A stretch of DNA of 64,000 nt from Planctomycetota bacterium (lineage in GTDB: Bacteria; Planctomycetota; UBA1135; UBA2386), in contig JADLFX010000047.1 of assembly GCA_020849665.1 (NCBI GenBank), positions 1 to 64,000 on the forward strand. Reading direction: 5' to 3'. Positions 24,226-32,796 of the stretch are shown here, piece by piece (positions within the stretch are counted from its first letter, which is position 1; each line of letters opens with the position of its first letter). The translations under genes and the position numbers were made by a program. The notes under the pieces are model-generated. The model did no database searches. It worked only from the letters and a program-made list of their open reading frames with translations, and was not told the origin of the DNA.

Positions 24226-27200
24226 TCAGTGACCCTCCTCCCGAGCCGTGGGCGCGTCCGCGGGCGCGGCCGCCGGCGCGGGCTTGCTTCCGCCCCGCCG
24301 GCCCAGCTTCTCGATGAACGCGAAGTTGCCCGGGCTGAGGAACACGCCGAGGAACGTGGCCACCAACATGCCCCAGAACACCGCCGTGCCCATCACGTTC
24401 TGCGCCGCGGCGCCCGAGCCCTTGGCGAGCATCAGCGGCACCACGCCCAGGATGAACGCGAACGCGGTCATCAGGATCGGGCGGAAGCGCAGGCGCGCCG
24501 ACTCCAGCGCCGCCTCGTCCACGGACTTGCCCTCCTCGTGCTTGGCCTTGGCGAACTCGACGATGAGGATCGCGTTCTTGGCCGCGAGTCCGATCAGCAT
24601 GATGTTGCCGATCTGCACGTACACGTTGTTGTCGTAGCCGGTCAGCCACACGCCGAAGAACGCGCCGAGCGCGACCAGAGGCGATCCGAGCAGCACCGCC
24701 CAGGGCAGGCGCCAGCTCTCGTACATGGCCGCCAGGAGCAGGAACACGAACACGATCGCCAGGATGAACGTGGGGGCCGCCGGCGGGGCGACCTTCTCCT
24801 GGTAGGACATCGAGGAGTAGGCGAAGCCCATCTCCGGCGGCATCGCCTTCGCGAACACGTCCTCCAGGGCCGCCAGGGCCTGCCCCGACGAGTAGCCCGG
24901 GGCGGGCACGCCGTTGATCTCCACCGAGCGGAACAGGTTGAACCGGTTGGTGATCTCGCTGCCCGCCTCGGAACGGACCTTTAGCAGCGTGCCGAGCGGC
25001 ACCATGTCGCCCGTGCTCGCGCTGCGCACGTGCACCTTGCCGATGTCCTCCGGATCGCGCCGGAACTCGGCGTCGGCCTGGACGTACACGCGGAACAGGC
25101 GGCCGAAGCGGTTGAAGTCGTTCACGTAGGTCCCGCCCATCGCCGCCGACATCGCCAGGAACACGTCGTTGATGGGCACGCCGAGCTTGCGCGCCTTCTC
25201 GCGGTCGAGGTCGACCGCGACCTGCGGGTAGGTGGGGTCGAACGAGGTGAACAGGTTGCCGAGCTCGGGCCGCGCCCGGGCCGCGGTCAGGAACTCGCGC
25301 GTGCGCTCGCCCAGCTGCGCGACCGAGAGAGCGCCGCTGCGGTCCTGGAGCAGGAAGTTGAACCCCGCGGAGGCGCCGAACCCGGAGATCGTGGGCAGGT
25401 TGAACGGGAACGCGATCGCTTCGGGGATCTTGCGCAGCTCCGCCTGCACCGCGGCCATGATGCCGCGCACGTGCAGGGCGTCGGTCTTGCGCTCCGCCCA
25501 CGGCTTGAGGCGCACGAAGATCGTCCCGAAGTTCGGCTGGTACGTGCTGGTGACCACGCCGAAGCCGCCGATCGTCGAGTACGAGTCGATGCCGTCGAGC
25601 CTCGCCAGGAATCCCTCGGCCTTGGCCAGGACCTCGCTCGTGCGCTGCAGCGACGAGGCGGGCGGCAGCTGCAGGTTGATGCCGAAGATGCCCTGGTCCT
25701 CCTCGGGGATGAACCCCGCGGGCAGCCGCGAGCCCAGCCAGCCCACGCCGGCCACGACGCCGCCGATCAGCACGATGGTGAGGATGGAGCGCCGCACCAG
25801 GATCCGGGCCACCCCGACGTAGCCGGTGGTCGTCTTGTCGAAGGCCTTGTTGAAGAGCCTGAAGAACCAGCCCAGTGGCCCGCGCATCGGCTTGGCGGGT
25901 TTCAGGAGCATCGCGGCGAGCGCCGGCGACAGCGACAGCGCGCTGAACGCCGAGAGCAGCACCGAGATCGCGATGGTGAGCGCGAACTGCTGGTACATCC
26001 GGCCGGTCAGGCCGCCCAGGAACGCCACCGGGATGAACACGGCGGACAGGATCATCGCGATCCCGATCACCGGCCCGGACACCTCCTTCATCGCCTGGAC
26101 CGTGGCCTCCCTCGGGCTCTTGCCGTGCTCGATGTGGTGCATCACCGCCTCGACCACCACGATCGCGTCGTCCACCACGATGCCGATCGCCAGCACCAGG
26201 CCGAACATCGAGAGCGTGTTGACCGAGAACCCGAGGATCGGGAAGAAGATGAACGTGCCGATGAGGGAGACCGGCACCGTGAGCAGGGGGATGAGCGTGG
26301 CCCGCAGGTTCTGCAGGAAGACGAACACCACCAGGGTCACCAGCACCACCGCCTCGAGGAAGGTGTGCAGGATGGACTCGATCGACGCCTCCACGGCGGG
26401 CGTGGTGTCGTAGACGATCTTGTAGTCCATGTCGGGCGGGAAGAGCCCCTTGGCCCGGACCATGGTCTGGTAGATCGCCTCCGAGGCCTGCAGCTGGTTG
26501 GCGCCCGGCAGGAGGTACACCGCCATGGCCCCCGATGGCTTGCCGTCGAGGCGGCCGAACGAGTCGTAGTTCTGCGATCCCAGCTCGGCCCGGCCGATAT
26601 CGCGCACGCGGATCTGCGCGCCGGTCTCGGACTCGCGCAGGATGATGTTCTCGAACTCCACGGCGTTCACCAGCCGCCCGGGCGCGCTCACCGTGTAGGT
26701 GAACTGCTGGTCGGCCGGCGCCGGGGCTCCGCCCACCTTGCCGGTCGGCGCCTGCAGGTTCTGCTCGCGGATCGCGTTCACCACGTCGGCCGGGGTGAGG
26801 CCGAACTGGGCCATGCGGTCGGGCCGCAGCCAGATGCGCATGCCGTAGTCGGTTCCGCCGAAGAGGTCCACCTGCGCGATGCCGGGGACGCGCAACAGCT
26901 GGTCGCGCAGGTTGATGCCGCAGTAGTTGATCAGGAAGTTGGCGTCGTAGGTCCCGCCCGGCGAGTGCAGGGACACGATCATCAGGATGCTCGGGCTCTG
27001 CTTCTTCACCGTCACGCCCTGCTGCACCACCTCCTGGGGCAGGCGCGACTGGGCCGCAGACACGCGGTTCTGGGTGAGGACGTTGGCGGTGTCCTGGTCG
27101 ACGCCGACCTCGAAGTTGACGTCGAGCTGCATGCGGCCGTCGCTGGTGTTCGACGACTTCATGTAGATCATCCGGTCGACGCCGTTCACCTCCTGCTCGA

Positions 27201-27393
27201 TCGGCGTGGCCACCGACTGCTCGACCGCCACCGCCGACGCGCCGGGGTAGTTGGCCGTGACGCGGATCATCGGCGGGGCCAGGAACGGGTATTGCTCGAC
27301 GCTGAGGCCGCGCAGCGAGAACAGGCCCATGAGGACGGTGAGGATCGCGATGACGATCGCGACGATCGGCCGCCGGATGAAGAACTGGGCCAT
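24226..27393 (-). CDS. RND multidrug efflux pump, inner-membrane HAE1 family (AcrB/MexB-like)
   Basis: A 1055-residue, 12-TM proton-driven transporter. The N-terminus MAQFFIRRPIVAIVIAI is canonical. The TM4 proton relay is VVDDAIVVVE (two aspartates) and the TM10 lysine is in LAAKNAILIVEFA. GLTGRMYQQFALTIAISVLLS and FRPILMTAFAFILGVVPL are conserved RND motifs. Full length. It pumps hydrophobic compounds from periplasm or membrane through the outer-membrane duct. It lies 3 bp after the adaptor gene and 1 bp before the outer-membrane factor, so the three form one operon; no regulator gene adjoins them. Confidence 0.96.
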   Translation of the reverse strand: MAQFFIRRPIVAIVIAILTVLMGLFSLRGLSVEQYPFLAPPMIRVTANYPGASAVAVEQSVATPIEQEVNGVDRMIYMKSSNTSDGRMQLDVNFEVGVDQDTANVLTQNRVSAAQSRLPQEVVQQGVTVKKQSPSILMIVSLHSPGGTYDANFLINYCGINLRDQLLRVPGIAQVDLFGGTDYGMRIWLRPDRMAQFGLTPADVVNAIREQNLQAPTGKVGGAPAPADQQFTYTVSAPGRLVNAVEFENIILRESETGAQIRVRDIGRAELGSQNYDSFGRLDGKPSGAMAVYLLPGANQLQASEAIYQTMVRAKGLFPPDMDYKIVYDTTPAVEASIESILHTFLEAVVLVTLVVFVFLQNLRATLIPLLTVPVSLIGTFIFFPILGFSVNTLSMFGLVLAIGIVVDDAIVVVEAVMHHIEHGKSPREATVQAMKEVSGPVIGIAMILSAVFIPVAFLGGLTGRMYQQFALTIAISVLLSAFSALSLSPALAAMLLKPAKPMRGPLGWFFRLFNKAFDKTTTGYVGVARILVRRSILTIVLIGGVVAGVGWLGSRLPAGFIPEEDQGIFGINLQLPPASSLQRTSEVLAKAEGFLARLDGIDSYSTIGGFGVVTSTYQPNFGTIFVRLKPWAERKTDALHVRGIMAAVQAELRKIPEAIAFPFNLPTISGFGASAGFNFLLQDRSGALSVAQLGERTREFLTAARARPELGNLFTSFDPTYPQVAVDLDREKARKLGVPINDVFLAMSAAMGGTYVNDFNRFGRLFRVYVQADAEFRRDPEDIGKVHVRSASTGDMVPLGTLLKVRSEAGSEITNRFNLFRSVEINGVPAPGYSSGQALAALEDVFAKAMPPEMGFAYSSMSYQEKVAPPAAPTFILAIVFVFLLLAAMYESWRLPWAVLLGSPLVALGAFFGVWLTGYDNNVYVQIGNIMLIGLAAKNAILIVEFAKAKHEEGKSVDEAALESARLRFRPILMTAFAFILGVVPLMLAKGSGAAAQNVMGTAVFWGMLVATFLGVFLSPGNFAFIEKLGRRGGSKPAPAAAPADAPTAREEGH

Positions 27394-27396
27394 GGG

Positions 27397-28581
27397 CTAC
27401 TTGCCTGCTCCGGGCCTGGTGGCCGGCACCTGGCCGGCGCCTGGCGTCGACCTGCCGTCCGCGTCGAGCGTCACCACCCTGGCGTTGGCCTTCGACCCGG
27501 GCCGCACCTTCTGGATCCCCTCGACGATCACCCGCTCGTCGGCCTTCAGCCCGGAGGCGATCCGCCACAGCGAACCGACGCGCTCGGCGGGCTGCACCAG
27601 CCGCTGCGCCACGGTGCCGTCGGCGGTGACCACGAGGACGCTGAACACGCCCTGCAGCTCCTGGACCGCGCGCTGCGGCACGAGCAGCGCGTCGCGTTCG
27701 GTCCTCACCAGGGCGCGCACGCGCGCGTACTGGCCCGGGCGGACGATGCCCTTGGGGTTGGGGAACGCGGCCTCGAGCAGGATCGTGCCGGTGCGCGGGT
27801 CTACGTTGCGGTCCAGGAACACCATCCTGCCGCGGTCCGGATGGACGCTGGCGTCCGCCAGGATCAGCTCGAGGTTCGGCTCCTCCTGGCGCGTCTCCGT
27901 GGCCGTCCCGCGGGTGCGGGCGAACTCGAGGTAGTCCCTCTCGTTCACGTTCACGCGCGCGTGGATCGGGTCGATGCGTGAGATGCGGGTGAGCAGCGTG
28001 CTCTGGCCCCGGCCGACCAGGGTTCCGGTGTACACCTCGGTCTTGCCGATCAACCCGTCCTCCGGGGCGAGGATCTTGGTGTACGAGAGGTCGATCTCGG
28101 CCTTCTGCACGACGGCCTTCGCCGCCTCGACCGCGGCGACGGCGGCCTTCTCCACGGCCACCGAGGTCTCGTAGATCTGGCGCGAAACCGCGTTCTTCTC
28201 CACCAGCGGGGCGTAGCGTGCGACGTCCTGCCGGGCGCGCGCCAACTGCGCCTCGCCCTCGGCCAGGCTCGCGCGCGCCTGGGCCAGCGCGGCCTCGAAT
28301 GGACGCGGATCGAGCGTGTAGAGCAGGTCGCCCTTCCTGACCAGCCTGCCCTGCTCGAACTCGATCGTCTCGATGAACCCCTCGACCCGGGCGCGGATCT
28401 CGATCTCGGTGTTGCCCCGCGTCTCGCCGATCACCGAGAAGTGGATCGGGACGTCGCGCCTGAGCGGCGTTGCCACGTTCACCTCCGGTGGGGGTGGCGG
28501 CGGGGCCTCCTGCTTGGCCTCGCAGGCGAGCAGCGCCAGCAGGGGAACGGAACCAAGGACGGTCCGGCGGGATCGTGGCAT
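27397..28581 (-). CDS. RND efflux periplasmic adaptor lipoprotein (AcrA/MexA-like)
   Basis: A 394-residue membrane-fusion protein. Lipobox LALLAC with C20, then a proline-rich linker. The barrel-sandwich hybrid halves are ARVEGFIETIEFEQGRLVRKGDLLYTLDP and EIDLSYTKILAPEDGLIGKTEVYTG, flanking a helical hairpin (ALAQARASLAEGEAQLARARQDV). A beta-barrel and membrane-proximal domain follow. ATG 28581 is preceded by GAGG at 8 nt. It is the first gene of the efflux operon; the 199-bp region above it (28582-28780) should hold the promoter. Confidence 0.93.
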   Translation of the reverse strand: MPRSRRTVLGSVPLLALLACEAKQEAPPPPPPEVNVATPLRRDVPIHFSVIGETRGNTEIEIRARVEGFIETIEFEQGRLVRKGDLLYTLDPRPFEAALAQARASLAEGEAQLARARQDVARYAPLVEKNAVSRQIYETSVAVEKAAVAAVEAAKAVVQKAEIDLSYTKILAPEDGLIGKTEVYTGTLVGRGQSTLLTRISRIDPIHARVNVNERDYLEFARTRGTATETRQEEPNLELILADASVHPDRGRMVFLDRNVDPRTGTILLEAAFPNPKGIVRPGQYARVRALVRTERDALLVPQRAVQELQGVFSVLVVTADGTVAQRLVQPAERVGSLWRIASGLKADERVIVEGIQKVRPGSKANARVVTLDADGRSTPGAGQVPATRPGAGK

Positions 28582-28780
28582 CAACTTGTCCTCGCGAGGG
28601 CGGGCGCGGCGCGAACCGGGCAAGGTAGCCCGCGCGGCCCCGGGATCCAACGACGTCGGCGCGGCGCTATTGCACCGTTGCCGGTGGAGCTCCCGGGTTG
28701 GACGAGGTTCGCGCACGCCGTGCCGCCGCAACGGCGCTCCGTCCCGTACGGCCCGGAGCCTGGCGCCGCGTGCCTGCGGA

Positions 28781-30181
28781 TCAGGCGAGCAGACCGTGCA
28801 CGACCGTCCCCGCCACATCCGTGAGCCGGAACTCGCGCCCCTGGAAGCGATACGTGAGGCGCGTGTGGTCGATGCCGAGCAGGTGCAGGATCGTGGCCTG
28901 CAGGTCGTGCACGTGCACCGGGTCCTTCGTGATCCGGTAGCCCAGCTCGTCGGTCTCGCCATGGGTCACGCCCGCCTTCACTCCGCCACCCGCCAGCCAC
29001 ATCGTGAAGCAGTGCGGATGGTGGTCGCGGCCGAGGAACACCGAGCCGTTGCGCTCCTCGTTCATGGGGGTGCGGCCGAACTCGCCGCCCCATACCACGA
29101 GGGTCTCCTCGAGTAGGCCGCGACGCTCCAGGTCGAGGATCAGGGCGGCGCAGGCGCGGTCGGTCTCGCGACACTTGCGCGGCAGCTGGGTGAGCAGATC
29201 GTCGCGGGGGCCGGTGCCGTGGCTGTCCCAGCCCCAGTCGTAGAGCTGGACGAAGCGCACCCCGCGCTCGACCAGCCGGCGAGCCAGGAGGCAGTGGTTC
29301 GCGAACGACGCTTGCCCGGGGTCTGCCCCGTAGAGCTCCAGCACCTCGCGCGGTTCGCGCTGGAGGTCGCAGGCCTCGGGCACCGACGTCTGCATGCGGA
29401 ACGCGAGCTCGTACTGGGCGATGCGCGTATCGGTCTCGGGATCGCCGTGGCGCTCGCGCTGCACTGCGTTCAGTTCGGCGAGCAGGTCCAGCGAACGGCG
29501 GCGGGCGGCGCGTCCGACACCGGGCGGGTCGGCCAGGTAGAGGACCGGCTCGCCCGCGCTGCGGAACTCCACGCCCTGGTGCAGCGTGGGCAGGAACCCG
29601 CTGCCCCACACGCTCTTGCCGGCGTCCGGCGCGTGGCCACCCGAGGTGAGCACCACGAAGCCGGGCAGGTCGCGGTTCTCGCTGCCCAGGCCGTAGTGCA
29701 GCCACGCGCCCATCGCGGGGCGGCCGAAGCGCGGCGCGCCGGTGTGGATCAGGAGCTGGGCAGGCGCGTGGTTGAACTGGTCGGTCCACAGCGAATGCAC
29801 CATCGCGATCCGGTCTGCGACCGCGGCCGTGTGCGGCACGAGTTCGCTGAACCAGCCGCCGGCCGCGCCGTGGCGCGCGAAGCGGAACGGCGAGCCCAGG
29901 ATGCGCGGATGGCCTTTGAGGAACGCGAAGCGCTCGTTGCGCAGCAGGTCCTCGGGGCAGGGCTGCATGTGCAGGTCGCGCAGGCGCGGCTTCCAGTCGA
30001 AGAGATCGAGCGTGGAGGGCGACCCGGCGAGGTGGATGTAGATCACGCTGCGCGCGCGTGCCGGCCGGGCCGGGGGCATGCCGAGCAGTTCCGCCGCGGC
30101 GAAGCCGCCCAGACCCAGGGCGCTGTGGCGCAGGAAGTGGCGGCGCGTCAGGCCGGCACGGAGCTGGGACGGCGTGTGCAT
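28781..30181 (-). CDS. DUF1501 family protein (Tat-exported)
   Basis: A 466-residue protein of the alkaline phosphatase/sulfatase-like DUF1501 family. A twin-arginine signal, [16 protein letters not shown] (about residues 11-26), directs folded export. Conserved segments are [44 protein letters not shown] (metal and active-site-like) and the C-terminal [20 protein letters not shown]. In planctomycetes such proteins are invariably paired with PSD1 cytochromes; their reaction is not known. It follows the PSD1 gene by 3 bp on the same strand. Confidence 0.85.
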   Translation of the reverse strand: MHTPSQLRAGLTRRHFLRHSALGLGGFAAAELLGMPPARPARARSVIYIHLAGSPSTLDLFDWKPRLRDLHMQPCPEDLLRNERFAFLKGHPRILGSPFRFARHGAAGGWFSELVPHTAAVADRIAMVHSLWTDQFNHAPAQLLIHTGAPRFGRPAMGAWLHYGLGSENRDLPGFVVLTSGGHAPDAGKSVWGSGFLPTLHQGVEFRSAGEPVLYLADPPGVGRAARRRSLDLLAELNAVQRERHGDPETDTRIAQYELAFRMQTSVPEACDLQREPREVLELYGADPGQASFANHCLLARRLVERGVRFVQLYDWGWDSHGTGPRDDLLTQLPRKCRETDRACAALILDLERRGLLEETLVVWGGEFGRTPMNEERNGSVFLGRDHHPHCFTMWLAGGGVKAGVTHGETDELGYRITKDPVHVHDLQATILHLLGIDHTRLTYRFQGREFRLTDVAGTVVHGLLA

Positions 30182-30184
30182 CGC

Positions 30185-32602
30185 TCAGCCCTTGGTGAGG
30201 AACTCGTCCAGGTTGAGCAGCACGCCGGCCAGGGCCGTGAACGCCGCGACCTCGCCGGGTTCCTGGCCGGCGGGTTGCACGTCGCAGCCCAGCCCCGCGA
30301 AGGCTCGGGCCGCGGCTTCGTCCGCGGCCCAGGCGGCGCGCTCGCGCGCCAGTGCTGCCAGCGCCGCGGCCGTCTCGTCTGGGTGCGGCGGCCGCTGCAG
30401 GCAGAGCCAGAAGCCGCGCGCGATCCGTTCCCGGTCGCCGTGGGCCTCGTGCAGGAGGCGGCGCGCCAACGCCTGGGCCGCCTCCACGTACACCGGGTCG
30501 TTCAAGGTCACCAGCGCCTGGAGGGGCGTGTTGGTGCGCACCCGCCGCACCACGCAGTACTCGCGGCTCGGCGCGTCGAAGGCCACCATCGACGGGTAGG
30601 GTGCGCTGCGCCGCCAGAAGGTGTAGAGCCCGCGCCGGTGGCGGTCTTCGCCCCGGCTCGTGGTCCACTGGTCGCCGCTGTAGACCACCTGCCACACGCC
30701 GTCGGGCTGCGGCGGCATCACGCTCGGACCGCCGACCTTGCGCGCGAGGAGCCCGGACGCCGCCAGGGCATTGTCACGCACGAACTCCGCGTCGAGGCGC
30801 ACGCGCGGGCCGCGCGCCAGCAGGCGGTTGTCCGGATCGTGCTCGCGCAATCCCGGGCGCAGCGCAGAGCTCTGGCGATAGGTCGCGGAAAGCACGATCG
30901 TCCGCAGGAGCGGCTTGAGGCGGAACCCGCCGTCGACGAACTCGCTCGCCAGCCAGTCGAGCAACCCGGGGTGGGTGGGTGGCTCGCCCTGCACGCCGAA
31001 GTCCTCGGCCGTCTCGACCAGACCGCGGCCGAAGAGGGCCTCCCAGACGCGGTTCACCGCGACGCGCGGCGCGAGCGGATTCGCGGGGCTGGCCAGCCAC
31101 AAGGCCAGTCCGAGGCGATCCCGCGGCGCGCCCTCGGGGAACGGATGCAGTGCCGCCGGCGTGTCCGGCCGCACCGGCTCGCCGGGCGAGAGGAACGAAC
31201 CCTTCTCCAGGATCCGGGTCGTGCGGCGCCGTTCCGCCGGCAGCTCCTCCAGCACCAGGGCGCTGGTCCAGGGCGAACTCTCGCGGCGCTGGCGCATGCC
31301 GGCCATCGCATCGCGCAGCGGCTGGAGCAGCGCCGCGTCGCTGGCCACGCCGAGGTCGCGCGCGCTCTCGTCGAGCACGCGCGCGAGCCGCGCCTCGACC
31401 GCGGCGAGGCGCGCGCGGTGCTGCACCTCCTCCGGCGTCGGCGCGGGCATGCGCGGCGCCTCGTCGGCACGGTCGGCATCGGCCGTGTTGTTGAAGAACG
31501 CGAAGAGCTGGTAGTACTCGCGCTGGCTGAACGGGTCGTACTTGTGGTCGTGGCACTGGGCGCAGCCCAGGGTGGTGCCCATCCACGCCTGCATCGTGGT
31601 GTTCACGCGGTCGATCACCGCTGCGACGCGGAACTCCTCGTCGTCGGTCCCGCCCTCGTCGTTGGTCATCGTGTTGCGATGGAAGCCGGTGGCGATCCGC
31701 GTGCGGTCGTCGGCGTCGGGCAGCAGGTCACCGGCGATCTGCTCGATGGTGAAGCGGTCGTACGGCAGGTCCCGGTTGAAGGCGTCGATCACCCAGTCGC
31801 GCCAGCGCCACATCACGCGCGGCTGGTCGCGCTCGTAGCCGCTGGAGTCGGCGTAGCGCGCCAGGTCCAGCCAGATGCGGGCCCAGCGCTCGCCGTAGTG
31901 CGGGGATGCCAGCAGCCGGTCGACCACGGCCTCGTACGCCTGCGGACCCGGATCGGCGGCGAACGCCGTGGCCTCCTCCGGCGTGGGGGGCAATCCCGTG
32001 AGGTCGAGCGTCACCCGGCGCAGCCACGCGAGGCGGTCCGCCTCGGGGGACGGGGCGAGCCCCTCGGCGTGCAGGCGGGCCAGGATGAAGTGGTCGAGCG
32101 GGTTGCGCGGCCAATTCGGGACGCCGGGCACGGGTGCCGCGACGCGCGGGATCGGCCGGTAGGCCCAGTGCCGTGCGTCGGCGTCGCCCGCGTCGCCTGC
32201 GTCGTCGGTCCAGGGCGCGCCCTGTGCGATCCAGGAGCGCAGCGTGGCGATCTCGTCCGCCGTGAGCGGGCCGACCTTGGCGTCCGGCGGCGGCATGCGC
32301 TTCACCCCGCCGGCTCCCTCGACGTGGCGGAGCAGGCGGCTCCGCGCCGGGTCGCCGGGCACGATCACCGGGCCGTCGCGCCCGCCGCGCAGCGCCGCGC
32401 TCCTGCGGTCCAGGCGCAGGCCCTTCTTCTGGCGTGTCGCGCCGTGACACTCGAAGCAGGCACGCGCCAGGATCGGGCGCACGTCGCGCGCATACTCGTG
32501 CGGCCGGGCTGCGGCGGCCGGGATGGCCGTGGCCTCGCCCTGCGCCGGGCAGGGTGCGGCGGCGGCCAGCGTCGCCAGGGCGAGGAGACGAGGGGCGTGC
32601 AC
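30185..32602 (-). CDS. Planctomycete-type cytochrome with DUF1549 and DUF1553 domains (PSD1)
   Basis: An 805-residue exported protein. The signal peptide (1-21) is followed by a PSCyt1 heme segment with CFECH (49-53). DUF1549/PSCyt2 contains SPHYGERWARIWLDLARYAD, WRDWVIDAFNRDLPYDRFTI, IATGFHRNTMTNDEGGTD and a second heme-type CAQCHDHKYDPFSQREYY. DUF1553/PSD1 occupies the C-terminal half (RVAVNRVWEALFGRGLVET, RRVRTNTPLQALVTLNDP). Function is unproven; family proteins are abundant only in planctomycetes and relatives, often near polysaccharide or sulfated-glycan genes. The GTG start at 32602 was chosen because it gives a clean signal peptide. It is divergent from a paralogue at 32797. Confidence 0.85.
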   Translation of the reverse strand: MHAPRLLALATLAAAAPCPAQGEATAIPAAAARPHEYARDVRPILARACFECHGATRQKKGLRLDRRSAALRGGRDGPVIVPGDPARSRLLRHVEGAGGVKRMPPPDAKVGPLTADEIATLRSWIAQGAPWTDDAGDAGDADARHWAYRPIPRVAAPVPGVPNWPRNPLDHFILARLHAEGLAPSPEADRLAWLRRVTLDLTGLPPTPEEATAFAADPGPQAYEAVVDRLLASPHYGERWARIWLDLARYADSSGYERDQPRVMWRWRDWVIDAFNRDLPYDRFTIEQIAGDLLPDADDRTRIATGFHRNTMTNDEGGTDDEEFRVAAVIDRVNTTMQAWMGTTLGCAQCHDHKYDPFSQREYYQLFAFFNNTADADRADEAPRMPAPTPEEVQHRARLAAVEARLARVLDESARDLGVASDAALLQPLRDAMAGMRQRRESSPWTSALVLEELPAERRRTTRILEKGSFLSPGEPVRPDTPAALHPFPEGAPRDRLGLALWLASPANPLAPRVAVNRVWEALFGRGLVETAEDFGVQGEPPTHPGLLDWLASEFVDGGFRLKPLLRTIVLSATYRQSSALRPGLREHDPDNRLLARGPRVRLDAEFVRDNALAASGLLARKVGGPSVMPPQPDGVWQVVYSGDQWTTSRGEDRHRRGLYTFWRRSAPYPSMVAFDAPSREYCVVRRVRTNTPLQALVTLNDPVYVEAAQALARRLLHEAHGDRERIARGFWLCLQRPPHPDETAAALAALARERAAWAADEAAARAFAGLGCDVQPAGQEPGEVAAFTALAGVLLNLDEFLTKG

Positions 32603-32796
32603 GGCGCGATTATGCAGCCGGTTCCGGGCACGCAAACGGGCGGGTCCGCCGTCCTGCTGCACCCCGCAGGACCGGCCGCCGCGTCCCGGCCGTGCGGTGG
32701 GCCGCTCGGTGCCCCCGCCCCAGGACCGATCGTTCCCTCCCGAGGACTCGCGCTGCGGCCCTGGCCGGCGCGCCGGCGAGGCGCTACGAAGCCGCC
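32603..32796. promoter_or_regulatory. Shared divergent promoter region of two PSD1/DUF1501 modules
   Basis: This 194-bp gene-free stretch separates the outward-facing starts of two paralogous PSD1 genes and must contain both promoters. I see no clear operator repeat or sigma-type boxes. Confidence 0.5.

Noticed and set aside
24221..27568. Second long minus-strand frame over the RND pump gene
   Set aside because: It is the same strand, shifted by one base, and has no membrane segments or RND motifs, whereas the 24226-27393 frame is a full canonical pump.
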